64,000 bases of DNA from Streptomyces sp. SID12488 (GTDB taxonomy: Bacteria > Actinomycetota > Actinomycetes > Streptomycetales > Streptomycetaceae). Below, piece by piece: positions 41,550 through 50,090 of the stretch. The first letter of the stretch is position 1. Each line of letters begins with the position of its first letter. Location of the stretch: assembly GCF_010548275.1 (NCBI RefSeq), contig NZ_JAAGLT010000018.1, forward strand, positions 1 through 64,000, read 5' to 3'. The translations under genes were made by a program, and so were the position numbers. The notes below the pieces were generated by a model. The model was not told the DNA's origin. It was given only the letters and a program-made list of their open reading frames with translations, and ran no database searches.

Positions 41550-43523
41550 TCAGCGGATCGTGATGGTGATCGTCGACCCCTTGGCGGCGGTGTCGCCGCC
41601 GTCCACGGACTGCTTCTTCACGGTGTCTCCGAAGAGTCCGAGCAGCCCCCGGTCCTCGTCGACCGTGAACCCGGCCCCCTCCAGAGCCTCCTTCGCGTCG
41701 TCGACGCTGTCGCCCACGACATCCGGGACCTCGATCATCTCGGGGCCCTTGGAGATCGTCAGCGTGACCGTGTCGCCCTGCTCGGCCTCGCTGCCGCCCT
41801 CCGGTGACTGGACGGCGACCTCTCCCTGCTCGAACTCGTCCGAGTTGACGGTCCCCGTGGCGACCTTGACCTTCAGCCCCGCCTCCTCCAGCTCGGCCTG
41901 CGCGTCGGCGAGGCTGGCGCCGGTGACGTCGGAGATCTCCACCGGGCTGCCCTTGCTGACGACGAGGGCGACCGCGGAGCCCGCGCGCCGCTCGGTGCCG
42001 GCATCAGGGCTGGTGCTGATCACGGAGCCGCGGGGCACCTCCTCGCTGAACTCCCGGGTGACCCTCCCCGGCTCCAGTCCGTTCCGCTTCAGCAGCGCTC
42101 TGGCCTTGTCGAGACGGAGGCCCGTGACCTGGGGCACGGGTACGGTCTCCGGTCCCATGGAGATGGTCAGGGTCACGGTGTCGTTGACCCGGATGCGCTC
42201 ACTGACCCCCGGGTCGGTACTGATGACGGTGCCGCGCTTCACCGTGTCGCTGTAGGACTCGTTGATCTTTGCCTCGAGCCCGGCTTTCTCCAGCCGGTTC
42301 TCGGCCTGCGCCCGGGTCTGCGACAGCACCGCCGGGACATGCGTGAACTGCCCGGAGTTGATGTACCAGACGCCAGCACCCACACCGAGGACGAGCAGTA
42401 CGGCGGCGATGAGGATGGCGACCGGCGCACGCCGTCTCGGACTCCGCGCGGCCCGCCGGGAGGGCGGGGCGGTCTCCGGGGCGGCGACGGACCCCAGCCG
42501 ACTGGTCCGGTTGGTCCGGTCGGCTCGGTTGAAGTGCCGCTCGTCGACCGGGGGTTCGTCCTCGTTGACGGGCAGGGGCCGCGGCACGGACAGCGCGCGC
42601 GGGATGACACTCGTCAGGTTCTCGGCGTTTCCGTGTACCGAGGTGATGGCCTGCGGCGGTACGGCGTCCAGCTGGTCGGTGTCGAGCGACCCGCGCGTCT
42701 CCAGGACCTGCGAGAGCAGCGCCACGGCGTCGTACGGGCGGATGCCGGCGTTGCGCGCGGTGGCCGAGGCGACCAGCGCGTCCAGCTCGAAGGCCAGCCC
42801 CGGCACGAGAGCCGAGGGCGGCGGCACGTCCTCGTGCAGGTGCTTGTAGAGCACCAGCGCGGGGGAGTCGCCGTAGTGCGGCTGGTCGCCTGTCAGCATC
42901 TCGTAGAGGACGATTCCGCAGGCGTACACGTCGACCCGGGGATCGGCGGTGCCGCTCTCGATCTGCTCGGGCGCCAGGTAGGAGACGGTGCCGAGGAGGG
43001 ACCCGGTCGTGTTGGTGACCGTGTCCACGACCCGCACGAGTCCGAAGTCGGCGACCTTGACCCGCCCGTCGTCCCCTATCAACACGTTCTCGGGCTTCAT
43101 GTCGCGGTGCACGAACCCGGCCCGGTGCGCGGCGCCGAGGGCGGCGAGCACCGGCTCCAGGATGTCGAGCGCGGCCCTCGGCTGGAGCGCGCCGCGCTCG
43201 CGCAGCACGTCACGCAGGGTGCAGCCGGCGACGTACTCCATGGCGAGATAGACATACGGCCCGTCGGTGCCCTGGTCGAAGACCTGCACGACGTTGGGGT
43301 GCGCGAGCCGGGCCACGGACTTCGCTTCCCGGATGAAGCGCTCGACGAAGGACACGTCCGCCGCGAGCGTCGGATGCATCACCTTGAGGGCGAGCACACG
43401 GTCGAGGCGGGTGTCCACGGCTCGATAGACCGTGGCCATCCCGCCGACCGCGATCCGCGCGTCCACGCGATAGCGGCCGTCGAGCACCTGCCCGACGAGA
43501 GGGTCCTGAAGGGTCGTATCCAC
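41550..43523 (-). CDS. Serine/threonine protein kinase with PASTA domains
   Basis: This 657-residue membrane kinase has a cytoplasmic kinase domain (residues 1-280) with GRYRVDARIAVGG, VALKVM replaced by ALKVM, HRDMKPENVLI and DFGLVR, all catalytic residues present. A Ser/Arg-rich juxtamembrane region follows, then one membrane helix near residue 390 and four extracellular PASTA repeats, each with the typical VPxVTGxxxxxAxxxL. PASTA domains bind muropeptides, so it likely senses cell-wall state. The GTG at 43523 fits a leaderless TACACT -10 (43531-43536). It is near the Rv2175c-like gene, a known substrate of PknL in mycobacteria. Confidence 0.92.
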   Translation of the reverse strand: MDTTLQDPLVGQVLDGRYRVDARIAVGGMATVYRAVDTRLDRVLALKVMHPTLAADVSFVERFIREAKSVARLAHPNVVQVFDQGTDGPYVYLAMEYVAGCTLRDVLRERGALQPRAALDILEPVLAALGAAHRAGFVHRDMKPENVLIGDDGRVKVADFGLVRVVDTVTNTTGSLLGTVSYLAPEQIESGTADPRVDVYACGIVLYEMLTGDQPHYGDSPALVLYKHLHEDVPPPSALVPGLAFELDALVASATARNAGIRPYDAVALLSQVLETRGSLDTDQLDAVPPQAITSVHGNAENLTSVIPRALSVPRPLPVNEDEPPVDERHFNRADRTNRTSRLGSVAAPETAPPSRRAARSPRRRAPVAILIAAVLLVLGVGAGVWYINSGQFTHVPAVLSQTRAQAENRLEKAGLEAKINESYSDTVKRGTVISTDPGVSERIRVNDTVTLTISMGPETVPVPQVTGLRLDKARALLKRNGLEPGRVTREFSEEVPRGSVISTSPDAGTERRAGSAVALVVSKGSPVEISDVTGASLADAQAELEEAGLKVKVATGTVNSDEFEQGEVAVQSPEGGSEAEQGDTVTLTISKGPEMIEVPDVVGDSVDDAKEALEGAGFTVDEDRGLLGLFGDTVKKQSVDGGDTAAKGSTITITIR

Positions 43524-43732
43524 GCAGGTGAGTGTACGAGCCGCCGCTGACAAGCCCGCAGTTTCGGCCAGGAAAGCACAGGAAAGCAGCGGGACTGCAG
43601 CTGACCTGTGACGCAGATCGCACGGGAAGCCGCCGATGGAGAGGAACCCCTACAGGAGAGCTGCACGTGCAAACGGGCTCGAAACGGCTGGTGCGCGGGT
43701 GCGAGATCAAACGGGAGGGGAGCGCCGGGTGC
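43524..43732. other. 209-base gap between pkn and thiG
   Basis: No gene was seen. It contains the leaderless -10 of the kinase (TACACT, 43531-43536 on the minus strand) and a few aggaaagca repeats. No clear terminator for thiG was found. Confidence 0.5.
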
Positions 43733-44527
43733 CTAGAAAGCAGGCCGTTCGGGATCCAGCTCGGCGAGCCCGGTCACTGGCGACGATGCCGAAGCGAAGT
43801 GCCGCCGGGGAATCCGCCCGGCCCGGTAGGCCGACCGCCCCGCCAACACCCCGTACCGCATCCCCTCCGCCATCAACACCGGCTCCCGCGCCCGGGTGAC
43901 GGCCGACGCCAGCATCACTCCCGCACACCCCAACTCCATCGCCAACGCCACGTCCGACGCCGTCCCCGCCCCCGCGTCCAGAATCACCGGCACACGCGCG
44001 TGCTCCACGATCAGCTGGAAGTTGTGCGGGTTGCGAATCCCCAGCCCCGACCCGATCGGCGACCCGAGCGGCATGATCGCCGCGCAGCCCACGTCCTCCA
44101 GCTTGCGCGCCAGCACCGGGTCGTCGTTCGTGTACGGCAACACCGTGAACCCGTCCTCCACCAGCACCTCCGCCGCGTCCAGCAGCTCGATGGGATCCGG
44201 CAGCAGTGTCCGCTCGTCGGCGATGACCTCGAGCTTCACCATGTCCGTACCGAGCGCCTCCCGGGCCAGCCGGGCCGTCAGCACGGCCTCCCCGGCGGTG
44301 AAGCACCCCGCGGTGTTGGGCAGCACCTGGATGCCCAGCCGCTCCAGCACCGACAGCACCGACCCGTGCACCGAGGGATCGACGCGCCGCATCGCGACCG
44401 TCGTCAGCTCCGTGCCGGAGGCCACCAGCGCCCGCTCCAGTACGTCGAGGCTGGGCGCACCCCCCGTACCCATGATCAGCCGGGACGTGAAGGTCGTACC
44501 GCCGAGGACAAAGGGATCGTCGGCCAT
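43733..44527 (-). CDS. thiG: Thiazole synthase
   Basis: This 264-residue TIM-barrel enzyme joins deoxyxylulose 5-phosphate, dehydroglycine and ThiS-thiocarboxylate into the thiazole phosphate of thiamine. The active lysine lies in DMVKLEVIADERTLLPD, with LGSPIGSGLGI, LDAGAGTASDVALAMELGCAGVMLASAV and the phosphate-binding GG near the end. Located last in thiO-thiS-thiG with 3 bases between thiS and thiG. The upstream TPP riboswitch should repress it. Confidence 0.95.
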   Translation of the reverse strand: MADDPFVLGGTTFTSRLIMGTGGAPSLDVLERALVASGTELTTVAMRRVDPSVHGSVLSVLERLGIQVLPNTAGCFTAGEAVLTARLAREALGTDMVKLEVIADERTLLPDPIELLDAAEVLVEDGFTVLPYTNDDPVLARKLEDVGCAAIMPLGSPIGSGLGIRNPHNFQLIVEHARVPVILDAGAGTASDVALAMELGCAGVMLASAVTRAREPVLMAEGMRYGVLAGRSAYRAGRIPRRHFASASSPVTGLAELDPERPAF

Positions 44528-44530
44528 GGC

Positions 44531-44743
44531 TCAGCCCCCCTGGACGGCGGTGAGGACCTCGACGCGGTCACCCTCGGCGAGGGAGGTCGACGACCACCGC
44601 GCGCGTGGGACGACGGTTTCGTTGAGCGCGGCGGCCACACCGGAGGGCGCCGGGGTGAGGGACTCCACCAGCGCGTCGAGCGCGGTACCCGGGGAGACCT
44701 CGCGCCGCCGACCGTTCACCAGGATGCTCAAGTGATGGCTCAT
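44531..44743 (-). CDS. thiS: Sulfur carrier protein ThiS
   Basis: This 70-residue ubiquitin-like protein ends in the required GG, the thiocarboxylated tail that delivers sulfur to thiazole. Its ATG overlaps the thiO stop by four bases. Confidence 0.95.
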   Translation of the reverse strand: MSHHLSILVNGRRREVSPGTALDALVESLTPAPSGVAAALNETVVPRARWSSTSLAEGDRVEVLTAVQGG

Positions 44744-45903
44744 ACCAGCTGCTCCATGCGTGCGGTGTCGAACCGGCGGGGCGTGAAGGCCCGGGCCTCG
44801 TCGGGCAGTTCACCGGTGGCCAGAACAGTGGCCATGGCATCTCCCGTGACCGGAGTCAGCAGCACACCGTTGCGATAGTGGCCCGTGGCCAGCAGCAGCC
44901 CGTCCAGGGCGGTCGGGCCGAGCAGCGGCGCGTTGTCGGGGGACGCGGGGCGCAGACCGGCCCGTGTCTCCGTCAACGGCAACTCGGTGATCCCGGGGAC
45001 GAGTTCGTGGGCGTCACGCAGCAACTCGTACACACCGCCCGCCGTGACCGTCGTGTCCCAGCCCAGCTCCTCGCTGGTCGCCCCGACGACCAGCTCACCG
45101 TTCTCGCGCGGCACCAGATAGACCTGGCTGCCGCGCACCACGGCCCGCACGGTCCGGCTCAGGAACGGCGCGTACCGCTTCGGCACGGTCACCCGCAACA
45201 CCTGCCCCTTCACGGGCCGTACGGGCGGCAGGACGGCCTCGGGGACGCCCGCGAGCCGCCCGCTGAGGCTGCCCCCGGCCAGCACGATCGAACCGGCGGC
45301 CAGTTCGTCGCCGTCCGAATCCGTGACCGACACGGCCCGACCCCGCCGTACGTCGAGCCGCTCGGCCCACGTCCGGCGCAGTACCACCCCGGCCCGCTCG
45401 CACGCGTCCACCAGGGCCCCGGCCAGCCGCCGCGGATCGATCTGGTGGTCGCCGTCCACTCGCAGCCCCCCGCGCACGCCCGGCGCGAGCATCGGCTCCA
45501 GGCGCCGGCATTCGCGCCCCGAGAGCCACTCCGAGTCCAGGCCGGACCGCTGTTGCAGGGCGTGCAGTTCGCGCAGCTCGGCGCGGTCGTCGGAGTCGAG
45601 TGCGACGGCGAGCGTGCCGCAGCGGCGGTAGCCGAGGTCGTGGCCGGTCAGTTCGGTGAGCTCGGCCACGAAGTCCGGGTAGCGGCGGGCCGACTCCAGG
45701 TTCAGCCCCAGCAGGGTCTGCTCGCCGTGGTGCAGCTCCGTGACGGCGGCCAGCATCCCGGCCGCCACCTGAGCGGCCCCACCGCCCGGCACGGGGTCCA
45801 CGACGGTCGTGGCGAACCCGCGCTGCGCGGCCCGCCAGGCCGTCACCAGCCCGATGATCCCTCCTCCGACGACAACGACGTCCGAGGTGTGTGTACGCGA
45901 CAT
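44740..45903 (-). CDS. thiO: Glycine oxidase ThiO
   Basis: This 387-residue FAD enzyme (VVVVGGGIIGLVTAWRAAQRG) oxidises glycine to dehydroglycine for thiazole formation. A PVKGQVLRVTV stretch and the GHYRNGVLLTP active-site region are typical. The ATG at 45903 is chosen. The open frame upstream covers the riboswitch. First gene of the thiOSG operon. Confidence 0.94.
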   Translation of the reverse strand: MSRTHTSDVVVVGGGIIGLVTAWRAAQRGFATTVVDPVPGGGAAQVAAGMLAAVTELHHGEQTLLGLNLESARRYPDFVAELTELTGHDLGYRRCGTLAVALDSDDRAELRELHALQQRSGLDSEWLSGRECRRLEPMLAPGVRGGLRVDGDHQIDPRRLAGALVDACERAGVVLRRTWAERLDVRRGRAVSVTDSDGDELAAGSIVLAGGSLSGRLAGVPEAVLPPVRPVKGQVLRVTVPKRYAPFLSRTVRAVVRGSQVYLVPRENGELVVGATSEELGWDTTVTAGGVYELLRDAHELVPGITELPLTETRAGLRPASPDNAPLLGPTALDGLLLATGHYRNGVLLTPVTGDAMATVLATGELPDEARAFTPRRFDTARMEQLV

Positions 45904-45913
45904 GGGCGTCCAG

Positions 45914-46006
45914 CCCCTCCCTTCGCCGGCATGACCCGGATCAGGTTCGTACGGTCGGAGGCCGTCCAGCCTCCCTCTCAGCCCGGTGCGTCCGGGCTCC
46001 CGCGTG
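45914..46006 (-). ncRNA. TPP riboswitch (THI element)
   Basis: On the minus strand the conserved boxes are present: CGGGCTGAGAGG (first half) and ACCTGATCCGGGTCATGC followed by CGGCGAAGGGA (second half), 10-15 bases before the thiO ATG. TPP binding should mask translation or end transcription of thiOSG. Confidence 0.95.
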
Positions 46007-46062
46007 CTTACGCTGGCCACCCTAGCCCGCGGTCCGACACCCACGTAAGGGAGCCTTCGCCC

Positions 46063-46434
46063 ATGCCCCGCTCGCTCGACGGTCTCGTCCTCGCCCCGGT
46101 CGTGGACCAGGCGCCGGGCCAGGTGGGAACGCGCACCCGGTTCACCTATCACGAGCAGGACGGCGAGATCTGGGCCGAGTACGCGGGCGGCGATGTCGTA
46201 CGCGGCCGTCTCGTGGGTACACGGGAAGGTGACCGCCTCGACTTCCGGTACGTGCAGCTGAAGCACGACGGGACGACGTCCTCGGGCCACTGTGCGTCCG
46301 AGGTGTCCGAACTGCCGGACGGGCGGCTGCGGTTGACGGAGACCTGGGAGTGGGAGTCGCAGCCGGGCAGCGGGACGAGCCTGGTCGAGCAGGTCGCGCA
46401 GGTCCAGGACGTCGAGCGCGCGGGTGTGCAGTAG
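46063..46434 (+). CDS. Hypothetical protein (lipocalin-like beta-rich)
   Basis: This 123-residue protein is rich in beta-strands (FTYHEQDGEIWAEYAGGDVVRGRLVGTREGDRLDFRYVQL) with a C-terminal RLTETWEWES, possibly a small barrel. AAGGGAG precedes the ATG. No functional motif was recognised. Located between the riboswitch-controlled thi operon and a ferredoxin-reductase gene. Confidence 0.75.
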   Translation: MPRSLDGLVLAPVVDQAPGQVGTRTRFTYHEQDGEIWAEYAGGDVVRGRLVGTREGDRLDFRYVQLKHDGTTSSGHCASEVSELPDGRLRLTETWEWESQPGSGTSLVEQVAQVQDVERAGVQ

Positions 46435-46454
46435 GTCACTTCCCGCGCCCACTG

Positions 46455-46471
46455 ACTGACAATTTGTCAGT
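46455..46471. promoter_or_regulatory. 17-bp perfect palindrome between -35 and -10 of the flavoprotein promoter
   Basis: ACTGACAATTTGTCAGT sits directly between a CTGACT-like -35 (46452) and the -10 TATGGT (46476-46481). This is where a repressor would block RNA polymerase. No candidate regulator gene is adjacent. Confidence 0.75.
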
Positions 46472-46475
46472 TGTC

Positions 46476-46481
46476 TATGGT
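46476..46481 (+). promoter_or_regulatory. -10 element, probable leaderless promoter
   Basis: TATGGT lies 6 bases before the GTG at 46488. No ribosome-binding site is present. Confidence 0.55.
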
Positions 46482-46487
46482 GATCGG

Positions 46488-47726
46488 GTGAGTGAGCAGA
46501 CGCAGGCACAGGGCACACCGGGCGGGTCGCCGCCGCGACGCGTGGTCGTCGTGGGCGCGGGCATGGCCGGTGTGCAGACCGCGGTCGCCCTGCGCGAGCA
46601 GGGGTTCACCGGCACCGTCACGCTGTTCGGTGCCGAACCCCATCAGCCGTACGACCGGCCGCCGCTGTCCAAGGCCGTCCTGCTCGGCAAGGCGGAGGGC
46701 TCCGCCTTCGATGTCGACTTCGAGGCCCTCGGCATCGAACTGCTGCTCGGGCGCGAGGTATTGGGTGTCCGCACCGGCGAACACGAGCTGGACACCCCCG
46801 AGGGACCCGTGCCCTACGACGTCCTGGTCCTCGCGACCGGCGCCGAACCGATCCGGCTGCCGGGCACAGAGGGCGTACCCGGTGTGCATCTGCTGCGTAC
46901 CCTCGACGACGCCGAGCGGCTGCGGCCCGTACTCGCGCGCCAGCACGACATCGTGGTCGTCGGGGCAGGCTGGATCGGTGCCGAGTTCGCCACGGCCGCG
47001 CGTGAGGCAGGCTGCGCCGTGACCGTCGTCGAGGCCGCCGACCGGCCGCTCGCGGGCGCCCTGCCCGCCGAGGTGGCCGCGCCGATGGCCGCCTGGTACG
47101 CCGACAGTGGCGCCTCGTTGCGCACCCACGCGCGCGTGGCCCGCGTCGAGCCCGGCGTGGTGGTGCTCGACGACGGCTCGAGGCTGCCCGCGGGCGCCGT
47201 CGTCGTCGGCATCGGCGCCCGCCCGGCGACAGCCTGGCTCGCGGACTCGGGTATCGCCCTGGGCGACCATCGTGAGGTCGTCGCCGACGACCACCTGCGC
47301 ACCTCGGCGGCGGACGTCTACGCGGTCGGCGACTGCGCCTCCTTCCCTTCGCGAAGGTATGGCCGGCGCCTTCTGGTGCACCACTGGGACAACGCCCTCC
47401 AGGGACCCCGCGTGGTCGCCGCGAACATCATCGGGGAGTCCCCGGCGGTCTACGACCCGGTCCCGTACTTCTGGTCGGAGCAGTTCGGCCGCTTCGTCCA
47501 GTACGTCGGCCACCACCAGACCGCCGACACCACCCTGTGGCGCGGCGACCCGTCCGGCCCCGCCTGGACGGTCTGCTGGCTGCGGGACGGCCGCCTGGTC
47601 GCCCTGCTGGCCGTGGGCCGCCCCCGGGACCTGGCCCAGGGGCGCCGTCTGGTCGAGGCGGGCGCCCTGATGGACGCCGAGGCGCTGACTGACCCGTCCC
47701 GGCCCCTGAAGGCGGCCACGGTGTAG
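46488..47726 (+). CDS. FAD-dependent ferredoxin-reductase-like oxidoreductase
   Basis: This 412-residue enzyme has the two-dinucleotide (FAD and NADH) layout of ferredoxin reductases: RRVVVVGAGMAGVQTAVAL, QPYDRPPLSKAVL, LATGAEPIRLPG, a second VVGAGWIGAEFATAAREAG, and ADVYAVGDCASF followed by a Reductase_C domain. It would move electrons from NAD(P)H to an iron-sulfur or P450 partner, which is not in the neighbourhood. A palindromic operator at its promoter suggests it is regulated. Confidence 0.9.
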   Translation: MSEQTQAQGTPGGSPPRRVVVVGAGMAGVQTAVALREQGFTGTVTLFGAEPHQPYDRPPLSKAVLLGKAEGSAFDVDFEALGIELLLGREVLGVRTGEHELDTPEGPVPYDVLVLATGAEPIRLPGTEGVPGVHLLRTLDDAERLRPVLARQHDIVVVGAGWIGAEFATAAREAGCAVTVVEAADRPLAGALPAEVAAPMAAWYADSGASLRTHARVARVEPGVVVLDDGSRLPAGAVVVGIGARPATAWLADSGIALGDHREVVADDHLRTSAADVYAVGDCASFPSRRYGRRLLVHHWDNALQGPRVVAANIIGESPAVYDPVPYFWSEQFGRFVQYVGHHQTADTTLWRGDPSGPAWTVCWLRDGRLVALLAVGRPRDLAQGRRLVEAGALMDAEALTDPSRPLKAATV

Positions 47727-47811
47727 CCCGAGGCCGCCCGACGCCACCGGATCGGCCCAGCTCGGAGGGGCCTGGCTTCCGAGTGTCAGTGCGGGATGGC
47801 ACGCTTGTCCC

Positions 47812-48183
47812 GTGACCGAGATTGACGCAAAGATCGATGCTCTCGTCCCCGCCTGGCTCACGCTGCCCGACATCGCGGAAATCCTCGATATCGAGGTGAC
47901 ACGCGTTCGGCAGCTGGTCAGGGAGGGCCAAGTGATCGCCGTACGCCGTGGCGAGAACCGCGCGCTGCACGTCCCCGCCGCCTTCATCGACGGGGTCGAG
48001 AAGAAGGTCGTCAAGGGCCTCACCGGCACCTTGACGCTCCTGCGGGACGACGGCTACTCCGACGACGAGATGCTGGAGTGGCTCTTCACTCCAGACCCGA
48101 GCCTGCCCGGCACCCCCGCGCAGGCCCTCAGTGAGAATCGCGGCACGGAGGTGAAGCGTCGCGCCCAGGCGCTCGCCGTCTGA
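47812..48183 (+). CDS. Rv2175c-family DNA-binding protein
   Basis: This 123-residue winged-helix protein has the MerR-like/HTH segment WLTLPDIAEILDIEVTRVRQLVREGQVIAVRRG and a C-terminal helical half. The mycobacterial homologue Rv2175c is phosphorylated by PknL, and a PASTA kinase is also close by here. Target DNA is unknown. Begins at GTG. Confidence 0.85.
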   Translation: MTEIDAKIDALVPAWLTLPDIAEILDIEVTRVRQLVREGQVIAVRRGENRALHVPAAFIDGVEKKVVKGLTGTLTLLRDDGYSDDEMLEWLFTPDPSLPGTPAQALSENRGTEVKRRAQALAV

Positions 48184-48258
48184 TCCGCCCGGCCGTTCCG
48201 GTGTGCGGGCCGCGGTCCGCACACCTCCACACCACACAGGGGCGCGTCCGGGGGAGAA

Positions 48259-48282
48259 CCCCCATGGGCGCGCCCATGGGGG
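48259..48282. promoter_or_regulatory. 24-bp perfect palindrome just upstream of thiE
   Basis: Arms cccccatgggcg and cgcccatggggg meet with no spacer, ending 9 bases before the thiE ATG. The right arm contains the only purine-rich stretch that could be its ribosome-binding site, so the hairpin could shut translation. Otherwise it could be a protein operator. Confidence 0.75.
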
Positions 48283-48291
48283 GACACCCGT

Positions 48292-48978
48292 ATGCCCGAG
48301 ACGACCGACACCGTGCCCGGGACGACCGCCGACGCCCGCACGACCCGCGCGCGGCTCGCCGACGCCCGGGTCTACCTCTGCACCGACGCCCGCAGGCGGC
48401 AGGGCGACCTCGCCGAGTTCCTGGACGCCGTCCTGGCCGGCGGGGTCGACATCGTGCAGCTGCGCGACAAGGGCATGGAAGCGGCAGAGGAGCTGGATCA
48501 CCTCCAGGTCTTCGCGGACGCCTGCGCCCGGCACGGCAGGCTCCTCGCGGTCAACGACCGCGCGGACGTCGCGCACGCGGCCCGTGCCGACGTACTCCAC
48601 CTCGGCCAGGGCGACCTGCCCGTCCCGGCGGCCCGCGCGATCCTCGGCCCGGACGTGCTCGTCGGCCGTTCCACGCATGCCGAGTCCGAGGCCGCGGCAG
48701 CCGCCGTCCAGGAGGGCGTCGACTACTTCTGCACCGGCCCCTGCTGGCCGACCCCCACCAAGCCGGGCCGCCACGCGCCCGGCCTCGACCTGGTCCGGTA
48801 CACGGCCGGGCTCGCCACCGGGCGCCCCTGGTTCGCCATCGGCGGCGTCGACCTGGGCAACCTGGACGAGGTGCTGGCGGCGGGCGCCCGCCGGGTCGTC
48901 GTCGTGCGGGCGATAACGGAGGCCGACGACCCGGGCGCGGCGGCTGCGGAGTTCACCAAGAGGCTGAGAGCCCTGTAG
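48292..48978 (+). CDS. thiE: Thiamine-phosphate synthase
   Basis: This 228-residue TIM-barrel enzyme couples HMP-PP with thiazole phosphate. It has VDIVQLRDKGM, LLAVNDRADVA, VLHLGQGDLPV, VGRSTH, DYFCTGPCWPTPTKPGRHAPG and AIGGVDLGNLDEVLAAGARRVVVVRAI. No TPP riboswitch was seen. A strong palindrome sits 9 bases upstream instead. Confidence 0.95.
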   Translation: MPETTDTVPGTTADARTTRARLADARVYLCTDARRRQGDLAEFLDAVLAGGVDIVQLRDKGMEAAEELDHLQVFADACARHGRLLAVNDRADVAHAARADVLHLGQGDLPVPAARAILGPDVLVGRSTHAESEAAAAAVQEGVDYFCTGPCWPTPTKPGRHAPGLDLVRYTAGLATGRPWFAIGGVDLGNLDEVLAAGARRVVVVRAITEADDPGAAAAEFTKRLRAL

Positions 48979-49098
48979 CTGGGCCGTCGGAGGTCCCTGA
49001 GGTCCAGGTGTCGGAGTCAGGGCGTCCGAGGCGTGGGCAACAAATCGACAATCCGGGCAAATTCCCGCCATCAGGTTGGGGTACCGCCGTCCCCTGAC

Positions 49099-49104
49099 TA
49101 ACCT
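49099..49104 (+). promoter_or_regulatory. -10 element of metF, leaderless
   Basis: TAACCT ends 6 bases before the ATG. TTGGGG at 49076 gives a 17-base spacer. Confidence 0.55.
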
Positions 49105-49110
49105 GCGGGT

Positions 49111-50034
49111 ATGGCCCTAGGAACCGCGTCCACCAGGACTGACCACGCGCGCACGGTGCGTGACATGCTCGCGTCCGGCAAGACCACGTATTCCTTCGAG
49201 TTCTCGGCGCCGAAGACTCCCAAGGGCGAGCGGAACCTCTGGAACGCGCTCAGGAGGGTCGAGGCGGTCGCGCCGGACTTCGTGTCCGTGACGTACGGCG
49301 CCGGCGGATCGACGCGCGCGGGCACCGTCAAGGAGACCCAGCAGATCGTCTCCGACACGACGCTCACCCCGGTCGCCCACCTCACCGCGGTCAACCACTC
49401 CGTCGCCGAACTGCGCAACATCATCGGCCAGTACGCCGACGCGGGCATCCGTAACATCCTGGCCGTGCGCGGAGACCCGCCCGGCGATCCGATGGCCGAG
49501 TGGGTACCGCACCCGAGCGGTCTGACGTACGCGGCCGAACTCGTGCGTCTCATCAAGGAGTCGGGCGACTTCTGCGTAGGCGTCGCCGCCTTCCCCGAGA
49601 CGCACCCGCGCTCTCCCGACCGGGACACGGACGTCACGCACTTCGTCGACAAGTGCCGGGCCGGCGCGGACTACGCGATCACCCAGATGTTCTTCCACCC
49701 GGAGTCGTATCTGCGGCTGCGGGACGCCGTCGCGGCGGCGGGCTGCCCGACCCCGGTCATCCCCGAGGTCATGCCCGTGACCAGCGTGCGGATGCTGGAG
49801 CGGCTGCCGCAGCTCAGCAACGCGGCCATCCCGTCTACCCTGAAAGAGCGGATCCTCACAGCCAAAGACGACGCGGCGGCTGTACGCTCCATTGGCATCG
49901 AGTTCGCCACGGAGTTCTGCGCGCGACTGCTGGCCGAGGGAATCCCCGGACTGCACTTCATTACGCTGAACAACTCCACGGCATCGCTGGAAATCTACGA
50001 AAACCTGGGTCTGCACCACCCACAGCGGGCCTAG
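49111..50034 (+). CDS. metF: Methylenetetrahydrofolate reductase
   Basis: This 307-residue TIM-barrel flavoenzyme reduces methylene-THF to methyl-THF for methionine synthesis. It shows SFEFSAPKTPKGE (catalytic Glu), FVSVTYGAGGS, NILAVRGDPPGDP, FCVGVAAFPETH, KCRAGADYAITQMFF and VTSVRMLERLPQLS. A leaderless promoter precedes the ATG. Confidence 0.95.
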   Translation: MALGTASTRTDHARTVRDMLASGKTTYSFEFSAPKTPKGERNLWNALRRVEAVAPDFVSVTYGAGGSTRAGTVKETQQIVSDTTLTPVAHLTAVNHSVAELRNIIGQYADAGIRNILAVRGDPPGDPMAEWVPHPSGLTYAAELVRLIKESGDFCVGVAAFPETHPRSPDRDTDVTHFVDKCRAGADYAITQMFFHPESYLRLRDAVAAAGCPTPVIPEVMPVTSVRMLERLPQLSNAAIPSTLKERILTAKDDAAAVRSIGIEFATEFCARLLAEGIPGLHFITLNNSTASLEIYENLGLHHPQRA

Positions 50035-50090
50035 ACCGGCCGCACCGGCGTACGACACACTGCGTAGCGGCCACTGGGAGAGGGGCGTAC

